A stretch of DNA of 44,604 nt from Emmonsiellopsis sp. PD_33 (lineage: Eukaryota > Ascomycota > Eurotiomycetes > Onygenales > Ajellomycetaceae). The DNA is taken from assembly GCA_032988165.1 (NCBI GenBank), contig JANTQF010000296.1, positions 1 to 44,604 on the forward strand, in the 5' to 3' direction. Positions 21,901-31,690 of the stretch are shown one piece after another. The position numbers and the translations under genes were made by a program. The notes beneath the pieces are model-generated. The model was not told the DNA's origin, ran no database searches, and saw nothing but the letters and a program-made list of their open reading frames with translations. Every line of letters starts with the position of its first letter. Within the stretch, counting starts at the first letter, position 1.

Positions 21901-22700
21901 GAATTGAGAACTACACTCTATATTTCTTTTTTAGATTTAATAGTCCATTGAGGAGATTATAGATTGGAGTAATATCCTTCAGAGTCCAGAGAATCTACAG
22001 TAATAATTAGTATAGCTCTTAAGATATCTCAGCAGACTCTATTTATAAAGTGAAGGCTGTTGTAAAAGAATCCATACAATCTTTATTCTATTTATAAATA
22101 AGAAGCTCTATAGGGTTATTAACTATATAAATACAATTAGCTTTATCATTGATGTGTGATGAGGTTATTAGATTATTACCTTAAATAATTAAATTGGAGA
22201 AATTAACCTCTTAGACCTCAGAGTTTCTAACCTCTTAGGCTCCTAGAGGATATTTAGATGTAGCATTGATGTTATCCATTTTATCCTCCTTAATCTCAGT
22301 ATAATGATTTATATTATTATTAATATTATTATTCATGATATATTCATCATCAGCCAATTTATGAGCTACCTAGATGATGTTTAGAAGCTAATATATTATA
22401 TTTACTTTTTCATTTAATTTACAGAGCTTATTATTAGAGTATATAGCATCCCCATCATCATTATTTTTAGTGAGCTGATTGGGTTGATCTGTTACCTGAT
22501 TTTCTAAGTTAAAAGATCAAGTAAATAATTGAATCAGAATATAAATATATACCTCTACATTACTTGATATAGACTCTGATATAAAATTTTAAGATCTCAT
22601 ATTATGATTAAATGTTGGATCATTTATATCAGTATTGATGTAGTTTTTGAAGGTATTCTGTAGTGATTTTGAATGTTAGCCTCTTAGAGCTGAGCACTTA
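18950..22700 (-). pseudogene. Degraded transposase of a large fungal DNA transposon (KDZ-like suspected)
   Basis: A minus-strand frame can be followed over about 3.7 kb if TAG/TAA/TGA stops are read through. Recognisable stretches, from N- to C-terminus, include NKLCKLNEKVN (about 22410), YQCENDKYPCRQSDK (about 21575, finger-like), TTWPYYRSTPIHRELKIAVY (about 21190), HKKYNNLFIVIFNSYNMNF (about 20985), IIQVISFYLSFISDM (about 20865), PSNPTYSKYLGILKMTH (about 20520), and IHIRLHYINEIREY..NNSNILMEEDKYRDYK (about 19900-19780). The order (a QVISF..SF..DM block, a former C-x2-C now Y-x2-Y, a P-x-H/YSEY..KMTH block and a late H/RLHY..E(D)K(Y/H)R block) fits the Cys/His-rich fungal KDZ/Plavaka-like transposase relatives as I remember them. 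I could not run a profile, so the superfamily is tentative. The changes (C to Y, R to Q, Q to stop) are C-to-T on one strand or the other. Confidence 0.55.
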
Positions 22701-23849
22701 TTTGCTCCATAAAGGGTGTATTTTCTAAGATGATGAAGGCTGTAGATGGCCATATTATAGATTGAATTTTTTTAGAGGAAAAAGTGGGAAAATTGAAAAA
22801 GAAGTATGAATATAATAGCTCTAAAAAAAGAAATAAAGCTAAATGTGTACTAAATATATCTCTGAAAATAGGAGTCTTAAGTTATATTATTTAATAGAAT
22901 TATAAATTTTAATCTTTTCTATTTCCTTTTATTATCTATAGATTTTCTTCTCTATCAGATATAATTTCATTTTCATATTATTATTTAGCCTACTTACTAC
23001 TCAGTTATGTCTACCATTAACTCCTTCAGTTTAGAATTGAGTAGTATGGTTAGTTTCTATTCTATAAATAAGAACTTTATGAATGTATTACTAACTAGAA
23101 GTAATCTAATAGTTAGAGAGATAGGCTTCCTCCTGTAGACCCTGCACTTACTAGAAGTAATAGCATATCAATAGAAAGCTAGAATTGCATGAGTAATATA
23201 TCCTCTAATTCTAATAGACAGTATAATCAGATTGTATTAGGATTCTATAAGCAAATAAATTACATATAGGAGAGAGACCTTTAATGATGAATAAGATAGT
23301 TATATCTCCTTACATTCTCCAGAAAAATGAATGAACTGGTATTACAGATATTTCAGAATTACAGTTGCAAATCATGTATGTGAACTACAACATGGAATGA
23401 TATACTCAACAATTTTCAGACATAAAAATGTAAGACACTTGGCTATATAAAGGTAAAAATTGATCTAGATATCCAGTGAAATCCAACTGAAAACCCAGTT
23501 AAAGTCAGCTGTGGGTTAAGATAAATCTGGAGAGGATTGATGGAGGTTTGATGATAGGTAGAGAAATATAAAATATAAGTTAATTAATAATTCTAGAAGA
23601 ACATCATTATAATAAGTATAGAAATAGATTTTAGAGATAATAGCTCTAAGTACTAACCTGATTATCAACTATGAGGATTAATAATCAGCCATTTCATATA
23701 CAGAGTGTTTAGCAGGGTCACTAATGAGGATTCAGAATGCTTATGATCAGTTGATAAAGCTCTGACTTGAATTGAATAGAAAATATTATGATACTAGGCT
23801 GTATAGTTAATACTGTCTATAAATATTTCAAAGTTGAAATAAACTGCTA
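22701..23849. other. AT-rich element sequence without a readable frame
   Basis: This stretch lies between the transposase frame and the next coding trace. It is AT-rich and CpG-free. I could not follow any frame on either strand for more than about 40 codons and saw no repeat stronger than background. Confidence 0.4.
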
Positions 23850-24400
23850 ATCTATTAATTTTATTATAGGAATATATCTGATAGGAAAAAGAGCTAAATA
23901 AAGTTAGCCATTTGAGATGTAGCATGTATAACTACACTGATGAGAAGGATATCTTCTAGTATTTCTTCCAGGGGTTTACTTTGAATAAGTTTCATTAGGT
24001 ATTCTATTAGACTAGGCTGATTCTGAACTATAAATGATCTAATTTCATAGAATAATAATATATTAAATGTACATATTAGCACCTGCAATTCTGGAAATCA
24101 ATAGCTTATACCTTACCTAGAAATATATATGAATCTTACTACCTAGATTAAGCTATAAAATGATCTAGTTGAAAGGGATGAGGATAGGCATATTCAAATT
24201 AGAGTATGAAATGAAGTTATTGATTTTTAGAACCATATAGTCTCTATAGAATAATATAGTGGTGTAGGCTAGGAGAACTTTGCAGAGCTGATTACCCATT
24301 GAAAATTCAAAAAGAAATGAAAGTCTGATTCTGAAGTTAAGAAGATTGTGAAGAAGAAGATATACTTTATCTCTATCTCAGAATAGATAGGATCTATGGC
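23850..24400 (-). pseudogene. Traces of a second minus-strand frame in the element
   Basis: An open piece (24088-23894) reads FNILLFYEIRSFIVQNQPSL then IEYLMKLIQSKPLEEILEDI, clearly protein-like despite the base bias. In an overlapping frame upstream are LLAYTTILFYRDYMVLKINN and SYSNLNMPILIPFN. It lies upstream of the transposase on the same strand, so it could be part of the same protein before frameshifts or a separate accessory gene. No family is recognisable. Confidence 0.35.
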
Positions 24401-25263
24401 TTTATAAGGTATAATCTATGACTTTAAATGTGAGATGTGGATTGATAGTACTAGATGCATTTTCAGAGTATATTTCTTGTGTGAAAATTAGAATAAAATG
24501 AATTACTGGTTGTAAAACTAAATATATTAGATAAAGAATAAAGAATTTAATGATTTCATTGTGGAGGAGATAATTCTAATGTATGATTAAAGAGAATGTA
24601 TGAGTAGGGATTTTCAACTAAATAATTATATATTCATTTTGAATTGCTTTCTATATATCTTCCACATAGTATTAGTTTAATTTGAGTATATTTACTGCTA
24701 CTAGGTAGTAAAATGAAGTATTTATAAAGCATTTCTAATACCTATCTTAATGATATGATGGAAAGTGTGGAAAATTACTGTATCTACTCTTTATTATTAG
24801 TATGTACTCACTTTATAGATCTATATATATATATTTTAGAGCTGTTAGTAGCTAGTTCATATGCATATCTAGATATTCTGAAAATAATGAGGGTTCATAT
24901 CATATATTATCTTAAAAGACATTAGTATGAGCTCATTTTATAATTGTATTTGAGTTGGCTGGTTTAGTATATAGAAAATAAAAAGAGATGATGTTGATTT
25001 CAGAGGTGAACTGAAAGTAAGTAAATAAAGTGATATGTTAGTTATCAGGTAAAATGATTAGATAATATCTAATTTATTATAAAATACTTATTTTTTTCTC
25101 TTCCTTTTTTTCTTCCTCTTTCTTCTTCAAATATACAGTTAGAACTCTGATTTTACATTCATCTCTCTCTCCTCTGCTAATATAGATGTCCTCCCTCCTT
25201 CTCTTACTTTAAAATATTAAGTAAGTAGTTATTATGCTTGAAGAAGCTTGAAATTTCAGAGAT

Positions 25264-26403
25264 ATGAGAACTAATAACTCCTTTAGGATGCCTCAAATAA
25301 AAGCTACCTCTACCTCTATCACCCCTTATAAGACCTGGGGCAGTAAAACTGATCCTGGACCAGAGGAGAATTCTGAAGCTGCTGAGATCCAGAAAGTCTC
25401 TATATGTTACTACTATGTAATAGACTATATTTATTCTAAGAATTTTGATTAATCCTGTAATAAGCTCTCTGAAAGTAAGAATGCCTGCAGTAATTATATG
25501 TGAGATAAAAAAATATGCACTGAGGTCCCCATGAAAATGTTGAAGTAGATTAGAAATAAATGAGTTTTATATAATAATTATCTTAATGTCTTAAATCTCT
25601 TTATTAAGTCTATCTATGCTAAGAATGTCAATAATCATATGAATACTATGAAGGTAGAGTTGATAGAGCTTATTAAAAAGGAGTCTAAAGTTGAAAAGAA
25701 GCCTACTATAAGTAAAGAGAGTTTAGTTACTAGTAATATTAAGAGTAGCTAGATGGAATTTGAAAAGGTTACTGTGCTGTAGAAGATCACCTCTGAACTT
25801 AAATAGTAATAGAAAATTAGAGAAATGTAGCTCTAGTAGATAGCTAATTTAGTTGAGATGATTAAAATATATGAACTCATTTAATTATTATATTAATATA
25901 GCTAATAAATTGTGAAATAGGGTGTGAGTAAAAATCTAAGTACTATTAGACTTAAAATTCAGAACTTGGGAGATGAGGTCTGCAGCCTGAATGTATAGGT
26001 ATAGTATTATCTAGACTTAATATATTTTATAAATTCTATATGAATGACCCTATACTAACTAATATCTTATTTATATAGGTGAAATGAAAGATGAGTGTGG
26101 AGAGTAAGATGAAGTTACCTAACTTAAAATACTATCTCTCTCTTACTCATTATAATACTCTAATTAAGAGTTTTAATGAATTTAATATTAATATGAGTTG
26201 AAGTCTCTCTCTCCCTGTAATAATACTAGAGATAGGAGACTATCATGAATGTACCCATTTAGTGCCTGCTCCCCCTATCCACTCTAATAAACCTAATGAT
26301 GAGATGGCTGGGGAGGAGGCACAATTAATTCTAGAGGTTGAAGGAAAGAATGAAGATGTTATAAAGAGAGTAAATAATAAGTTTTTTTAGATTTTTTGGG
26401 TTT
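25264..26403 (+). pseudogene. Degraded accessory gene of the element, divergent from the transposase
   Basis: A pyrimidine-rich stretch (25088-25205, TTTCTTCCTCTTTC-like, resembling a promoter/leader) precedes an ATG at 25264. The frame MRTNNSFRMPQIKATSTSIT ... YKTWGSKTDPGPEENSEAAE runs 62 codons, then continues with scattered stops. It includes a Lys/Glu-rich helical part (KVELIELIKKESKVEKKP, about 25655-25705) and a final part after about 26090 reading KLPNLKYYLSLTHYNTLIKS and GDYHECTHLVPAPPIHSNKP, ending near 26403. The middle may contain an intron. The former protein was roughly 350 residues, charged and probably coiled-coil. I do not recognise it. Same CpG-free base composition as the transposase, so it belongs to the element. 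Confidence 0.45.
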
Positions 26404-26594
26404 AAATATGGAGTTTGATTTCTTTTTCTTTTTTCTAAATAGATAGATAGGAATAATATAATGAATGAATGTTCTTTTTAATTATTTTCCTATTCTAAAA
26501 ATGAAAATATAATGAAATATTAAAGTTCTACTCTAGAGGTGAGTGTATACACAGTAAATTTAATGCTCTATAATTATATTATAGCTCTGATGTA

Positions 26595-27085
26595 TAGAAT
26601 GGTAGCAGGATGATGTGATAATTAGTCTCTATTATAATTTACTCTTTAATATATTTACTAGAGTATTATGCTAGATGAATTGTTAATGAAATATTAATAT
26701 TATATTTTGAAGAATAATAAGTATATTATTAAATTGAGGTTTACTATTATATTATTACTCTAACATATAGAATGATAGTAGGACAGTGTGGTAATTAACC
26801 TTCATTATAATTTACTCTTTAATATATTTACTAGAGTATTATGCTAGATGAATTATTAATAAAATATTAACATTATATTTCAGAGAATGATAGGTATACT
26901 GTTAAATTAAGGTTTACTAGCATATTATTACTTCAATATGTAGAATGATAGTAGAATGAGGTGGTAATAATCTATAATTTTATAGAATAATCATATATTA
27001 TTAAAATCCTTTATGATTTTAATATATATAGGTTAAAAGCTTTAATATAAATGAAATATTAATATTAGATTTCAGAGAATGATGA
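26595..27085 (+). repeat. 173-bp tandem repeats at the right side of the element
   Basis: TAGAATGGTAGCAGGA at 26595 recurs as TAGAATGATAGTAGGA at 26768 and TAGAATGATAGTAGAATG at 26941, exactly 173 bp apart each time. TTTACTCTTTAATATATTTA recurs at 26638 and 26811. The third copy is shortened and rearranged and ends near 27085, where the base composition changes. Differences are mostly C/T and G/A. These are probably subterminal repeats. Confidence 0.75.
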
Positions 27086-27510
27086 TTCCATGGTAAAATC
27101 CACTTTCCACAGTGATATGATGGCTCTGATTTGCATAACAGTGTTGGAGCTGTCAGAGCACTGTTCCAGTGGACCACAAAAATCTGGTATGGTATTATTG
27201 ACATCCCACTTGAGATCTGGAAATTCTACCTCATCAGTTAGCTTGGACCAGAAGTGATTACTTTGGGCAAATACATCAATCAGGGATCTATGATCGCAAA
27301 ACCCCAAGTCTTATCATGCCATCTAGTACCATAAGGTGGAACTATCCTCATATAAAACTTAATAGACTTCATAAAGGACGTTTTGCCCATTTTGTGCCGT
27401 CCATCGAAGTGCTCTTGGATTTCACTAACATCGCTAATCGTCCATATTATATATTTGCAAACTATCTCCCTATCCAAGAACCTCCTGATTTCCATATACA
27501 AAGTAAACAC
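27086..27510 (-). pseudogene. Broken gene fragment at the element border
   Basis: Two overlapping minus-strand frames encode one broken protein. The first begins FTLYMEIRRFLDREIVCKYI and continues IQEHFDGRHKMGKTSFMKSI and YGTRWHDKTWGFAIIDP, then stops. The second, shifted by one base, continues RSLIDVFAQSNHFWSKLTDE and VEFPDLKWDVNNTIPDFCGP, then CSDSSNTVMQIRAI, ending at 27065 where the AT-rich repeats begin. A single-base shift therefore interrupts it near 27300. Codon use is ordinary, unlike the AT-rich block, although the left part is CpG-free. I do not recognise the family. It may be a host gene truncated by the element, or cargo at its end; the 16-bp inverted repeat lies inside it. Confidence 0.5.
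27179..27194 (-). repeat. Right copy of 16-bp inverted repeat
   Basis: Reverse complement of 15943-15958. It lies within the broken coding fragment (encoding the NTIPDF stretch), so it may be an element end or an inverted duplicated piece of that gene. Confidence 0.4.
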
Positions 27511-27527
27511 AATGAACTAGCCCAAGC

Positions 27528-28058
27528 TCACAAAGTCGGCCAGCCCATCTCCACCTCCTCCAGATCCCCCCTCCCCCAATAATTCTCCAACACCACCGCC
27601 TGCTCACTCAACATCACCCTATCCGTCTGACTACCCCCCACCCTCGCCAGCCCCCTCCACCTCTCCATATCCTCCTGGTTCCTTTTATCCCCCTTCGCCT
27701 CCTCATTCCGCTCCCAATGCCCCTTACTAAACGCAATCAACGTAGTAATCTTCCCATTCGGAATATCATAGACCAACGAAACTATCGTCCCCGTTTCCTC
27801 CAGCCAGTTACATTGCCACAGCTCGTGCGGGCGGATGCATTGCCAGGTGGTGGCTTGGAAGTTTTTGCGGCCGGCCATGGGCCCACCGTGGATGGTGTAC
27901 ACGATGCGATCTTCGTTTTGGATCCAGAATTCGTATTTCCAGCGCTCTGTGGTGGTGGTGGCGGTCTCAGCTTTTTGCACGATATATTCATAGACGAGGT
28001 GTCTGTTGCGGATGTCGGTGTCAAATGTAGACCCGGCGAGGGACGGGTGGACAGGCAT
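27528..28058 (-). CDS. Phenolic acid decarboxylase
   Basis: A single-exon gene of 176 residues, close to the usual length of about 160-180. The family decarboxylates p-coumaric, ferulic or caffeic acid to the vinyl phenol without a cofactor, in a small beta-barrel enzyme acting as a dimer in the cytosol. Landmarks are NRHLVYEYIVQ with the two active-site tyrosines (Y23, Y25), WKYEFWIQNEDRIVYTIHGG, the GPMAGR arginine (R64) and WLEETGT, whose first Glu (E87) matches the catalytic Glu of the bacterial W-T-E-P-T-G-T motif. All four expected catalytic residues are present. The stop at 27528 is preceded by an ordinary C-terminus. The gene lies only about 250 bp from the CpG-free block yet keeps its CpGs and shows no damage. 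It probably detoxifies plant phenolic acids; start chosen at the MPVHPSLAG methionine. Confidence 0.85.
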   Translation of the reverse strand: MPVHPSLAGSTFDTDIRNRHLVYEYIVQKAETATTTTERWKYEFWIQNEDRIVYTIHGGPMAGRKNFQATTWQCIRPHELWQCNWLEETGTIVSLVYDIPNGKITTLIAFSKGHWERNEEAKGDKRNQEDMERWRGLARVGGSQTDRVMLSEQAVVLENYWGRGDLEEVEMGWPTL

Positions 28059-29169
28059 GTTGTATCAATATATTCTGTTTCTTTTTCACGATCGATGTTC
28101 AATTGATGAAAGTTCAACGGATTCGTGTAGACAGATCGAGCGTTTTTCCCTTGATTTCATCTTTTATCCCCAAGGTTTATTCGGCCAACCGCCATTTCAA
28201 GGTTCAAAAATAACCTTATGACGCCATCACTCTTTGCGTGGGAAAGAGTCGCCTGTACCAAGTCTCTCATTTCATCGATACAACCTGTTCAGGGATGCAT
28301 ACTGTAAAATCCGCATTGCAAAGATGTATGCGCTGCTTTCTGTCATTCGCGTCCGGGGTGTATGTAGATGGGGGGGGGGGGGGGTCATGGGAGGCAGCAT
28401 TCCATCATGGACACAGCGTGGGATACAAGTTACTACTGAGCCAACAAGCCATCGAAGGCTCTTTGTCCTCAATTAGCTGGGGAGGAGTAGCGGTGGAATC
28501 GAAAGTAGAATGGTGAGTATTTAGCAGGTAGCATCAAGCTGGATATTCATGGATGATATGGATAATCTGAAGCTGTGGTTAGTTAACCTAGTTGGCCCGT
28601 GCGCGGGATGCTGTTGCTCCGAGACCCCAAAAATAACGACGCAGATTTATCTATCCCACACGAGCAAATTGATTAACGATGCGGGTAAAATAGTCTAAGG
28701 CACAATTAAGTACATACATAGTTTGGTGGGATCTAATATCTACCAGAAAAAGTCAAAGGTACAAATACAGGTGCATACAACTAGAACTAACATTTCCTTT
28801 TCATAATCCCGTTTGACTGACATAGCTACTAAAACTAAGACAGAACGTGTATAGCACCGAGTGAATTTTTTTTGGGGTTGGCTAAGATAGAGAAGAGTAG
28901 AATCTCGGCCTACCTCTTCCATCCATGGGAGGCTGACGAAGGGCTGAGCGATAAATTTCATAAGAGTACAAAGGTTTCAAATTGGAGACAGGAAAACAAG
29001 ACTTGAACGAAGAACAAGAACCTTAACATGATAACACGCCAAACTGTATAAAGAAAACGTGAAGTAGAATGGGTTAGGTGATATGGTAAAGAAATCCGAT
29101 GTGCCAACTTCTATGGAGGCAAGACACGAATCTTCATCCTCATCAGCCAATATAACGTGATCGGAATAT
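28059..29169. other. Intergenic region with a 15-G run
   Basis: No supported gene. A run of 15 G lies at 28370-28384. Plus-strand frames at 28234-28516 read through it and are therefore not credible. The right part is 3' flank of SUB2. Confidence 0.5.
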
Positions 29170-31244
29170 TTAAGCCATATATGTGCTGGAGTCGACACCT
29201 CCCTCAGGGTATTCACTAAATAAAGAATTAGCATGTTATCGCAACGGTTGTTATTATTAGGGGGGAACATACGGAAGGGCGACTTCGAATCGCTTCTCGA
29301 TATCCTTAAGGACCTCTTGGTCTGCTTCGCTGCTGACGAAAGAGATCGAGAGACCCTTGGTACCGAAACGACCGGCACGACCAACGCGGTGGAGGTATGA
29401 ATCGGCGTCCGCGGGCAAATCATAGTTGATGGCTAAGTTGATACGCTCGATATCGATACCACGACCGAAAACGTCCGTTGCTACACAGATACGTTTGTTG
29501 AACTCCTTGAATTCCTTGTATCGTTTGATACTATAGAAATGTTAGCACAGATCCGGATGGAGTTCGGGTGCGAATGAAACATACCGCTCCTCTTGGGAGA
29601 CACCGGAGTGCACCGCGATACTTGGGAAGTTACATTCACGGAGGAGTTTGTCCAACTCGCTGGCGCGCTGAGTGCTCTTGACGAAGATGATGACCTGGTT
29701 GAACTCAAGGCTGTCCAACAACTCGTTCAATTTTCGGTTCTTCTCCGATTCGCTGAGCTTGATGTAGTATTGTTGGAGACCGTGAAGCGTCAACTTAGTG
29801 TCGTCATCAACATAGACCTCGAGAGGGTTCCGCATGAACTTCTTGCAAATAGGTCGGACCTCTTGCGAAAGAGTGGCGCTGAACATCATGACTTGTTTGT
29901 CGGCGGGGGTGGCACGGAAGATCTCCTGGACGTCGCGTCTCATATCTGATGAAATGATTAGCGCCAATGACTGGTGGGATCGATGATATGCCAAGGGCAA
30001 ATACTAACCAATTTGATCGAGCATCTTGTCACACTCGTCGAGAACGAACGCCTTGATATTTCGGAGAGAGAGTTTCTTATCACGAACAAGGGCGTTCAAC
30101 CGACCGGGGGTACCGACAACGATGTTGGGATAGGTCTCTTTCGAGGAGAGGAGCTCGATATCTTTCTGCATGGGGGTTCCACCGTAGAAGACAGCAGTCT
30201 TGACGTCTGGAAGGTATTTGCTAAACCGAGCATATTCGTTCTTGATCTGATAGGCCAACTCTCTGGTGTGGCACATAACCAGTATCGAACATTCTCCAGG
30301 AACCGGCTCCAGTTGGTGAAGAGTTGTCAGGACAAAGACAGCGGTTTTTCCAAGACCGGATTTAGCTTGGCAGAGAACGTCGACGTTGAGAATGGCAGTC
30401 GGAATGCAAACTTGCTGGACTGTAAAGTGGAGCGACGGATAAGTTAGACTGATTCGACCCATGTAAAGCTTTGTAAGAAATGTAGCCGCATCGCGAAAAC
30501 GTCCGCCCATCCCATAATTCCGACAGAAAGATGCAACAAATTAAGGAGCCCCGAAAATATCAACCACGAGAACGACAGCGAAACTCCGCAGCAAAGGATG
30601 ATGAGAGATATAGCCTTTTGCAGGTCGGCACGAGGATGGAGACTTTATTTTTCAAGTCACGACATATAGCCAGGGAGTCTCTAGTCTCCGAAGTTGTGGC
30701 TCTGGCGCATTTCTCTTGGAAATGGCCCTGTTGACAAGTAATGATGCAGCGTAGCAAAACATTGCCAGCGGTTGTTCAGAGTCCCTGGCGACACGCAGTC
30801 CGACGGTGCGCTGACTGCCAAATCCCGATGTACCATAGCTTATCTTCGAAGAGAGACATCCTCGTGCCGCCTGCAGGCTCGCAATACGTGTTGATTTCCG
30901 GCGTACATCAAAAACCCCGCGGAGATGGACGGACGTTGCAAGATGGAGCAAGTGGAGGAAGGCTTGGGAAAAATGTAATTTTATAACTAACCCTCCGATG
31001 GATGTTCGAAACCGCAATCGGTGATCGCACGCAGAAGCTCTCCCTTTAGGAGGAAGTCGCGGAAACCAGTCGAGTGAATGCCGACATAGCTGCCCTTCTT
31101 GTCTGGCCGTCCGCCAGACACGGTGAGGTCACCTTTCTTAGCAGCGGCTCCGTTGGCGCCAGCAGCAGCCGAGGCGGTGGCAGCGGCATCTGTAGTCTGC
31201 AGCTCCTCATCGGAGTAATCGATGAGATCTTCTTCGTGAGACAT
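29170..31244 (-). CDS. sub2: ATP-dependent RNA helicase SUB2 (UAP56/DDX39), mRNA export and splicing
   Basis: Five exons (31244-30992, 30419-30009, 29945-29585, 29530-29273, 29215-29170) join in phase to 442 residues, the normal SUB2 length. The protein begins MSHEEDLIDYSDEELQTT and ends EYPEGGVDSSTYMA, both signatures of the family. DExD-box motifs are all present: Q-motif region (FRDFLLKGELLRAI..CGFEHPSEVQQ), Walker A AKSGLGKTA, TRELA, GTPGR, DECD (which separates SUB2 from DEAD proteins such as Dhh1), SAT (MMFSATL), and the C-terminal VATDVFGRGID and HRVGRAGR. It acts in the nucleus with TREX/Yra1 in spliceosome assembly and mRNA export. The first intron (30991-30420, 572 bp) is about ten times longer than the other introns. 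An essential gene, intact here. Confidence 0.95.
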
Positions 31245-31690
31245 GTTGGAAGGAGGCGAAAACTGGTCGCGAAAACCTGGTTGAGAACAGGAAAGTTGTT
31301 GAGAGGTCAGGGGCGTTGGAGACGCAGAGTTGGTCTCAAGGGAGCCGGTGAGAAAAGGAGTCCAGGCGAGATGGCGAAACGAGGTGAAAGAGGCAGAGAC
31401 AAAGGAGGTGAAGGACAAAGGGATGGAGGAGAGGCGTGGATGGAGAGAGATGGATGGAGAGATGGAGTCGAGCTGGGCGACACGAGGTGAAGGAGCCGCA
31501 ATTGTTTGTCACAAATCTGGCCAGCAGCCAAGCCACGCTAGCCGGTATGGGCATAGCCTCCACGTGACACCGATCTAACTTTTTCGGCGATCCAAGAAAA
31601 ACTATCACGTGATATCGAAATGGCCGAAATTGGAAAGCTTGGCCAGACTTCACCCATGACTCGACATCAACATCCTCGAGTCCGGGCATC
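31245..31690. promoter_or_regulatory. Shared intergenic promoter of SUB2 and the Rpr2-type gene
   Basis: 446 bp between divergent starts. The minus strand has pyrimidine-rich leader sequence for SUB2 (CATCCATCTCTCTCCATCC-like). The sequence TCACGTGA occurs at 31605-31612 and CACGTG-like GCCTCCACGTGACACC at about 31557-31572, both E-box-type (CACGTG) sites. I see no TATA box. Confidence 0.5.

Larger units (their letters stand above)
15890..27292. mobile_element. RIP-degraded AT-rich block with a large transposon
   Basis: The block is strongly AT-rich. On reading it I found no CG dinucleotide between about 15,890 and 27,292, whereas the flanks contain many. CA and TG remain, while TA is very common. 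Inside are a long minus-strand transposase-like frame, traces of a second minus-strand frame, a plus-strand accessory frame, and subterminal tandem repeats on both sides. Glutamine and arginine codons expected in the frames are frequently TAG, TAA or TGA. This is the pattern of repeat-induced point mutation (C to T) acting on both CpG and CpA of a multicopy element. A 16-bp inverted repeat near each edge may mark the ends (length about 11.25 kb). No intact gene remains, so the element is dead. Confidence 0.8.

Noticed and set aside
16000..27000. Possibility that the AT-rich block is mitochondrial DNA inserted in the nucleus
   Set aside because: None of the usual mitochondrial genes or tRNAs is visible, whereas transposase-like frames, tandem subterminal repeats and RIP-type stop codons are.
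28234..28516. Two overlapping plus-strand frames through the G15 run
   Set aside because: Both depend on translating a homopolymer as polyGly and have no supporting motif.
29593..30447. Long plus-strand frames inside SUB2
   Set aside because: They are antisense shadows of the conserved helicase exons.
30004..30510. 168-codon frame starting MGGRFRDAATFLTKLYMGRI as an alternative SUB2 N-terminus
   Set aside because: Its first 30 residues read through the intron. The family sequence joins exon 1 (…EHPSE) to VQQVCIP in phase at 30419.
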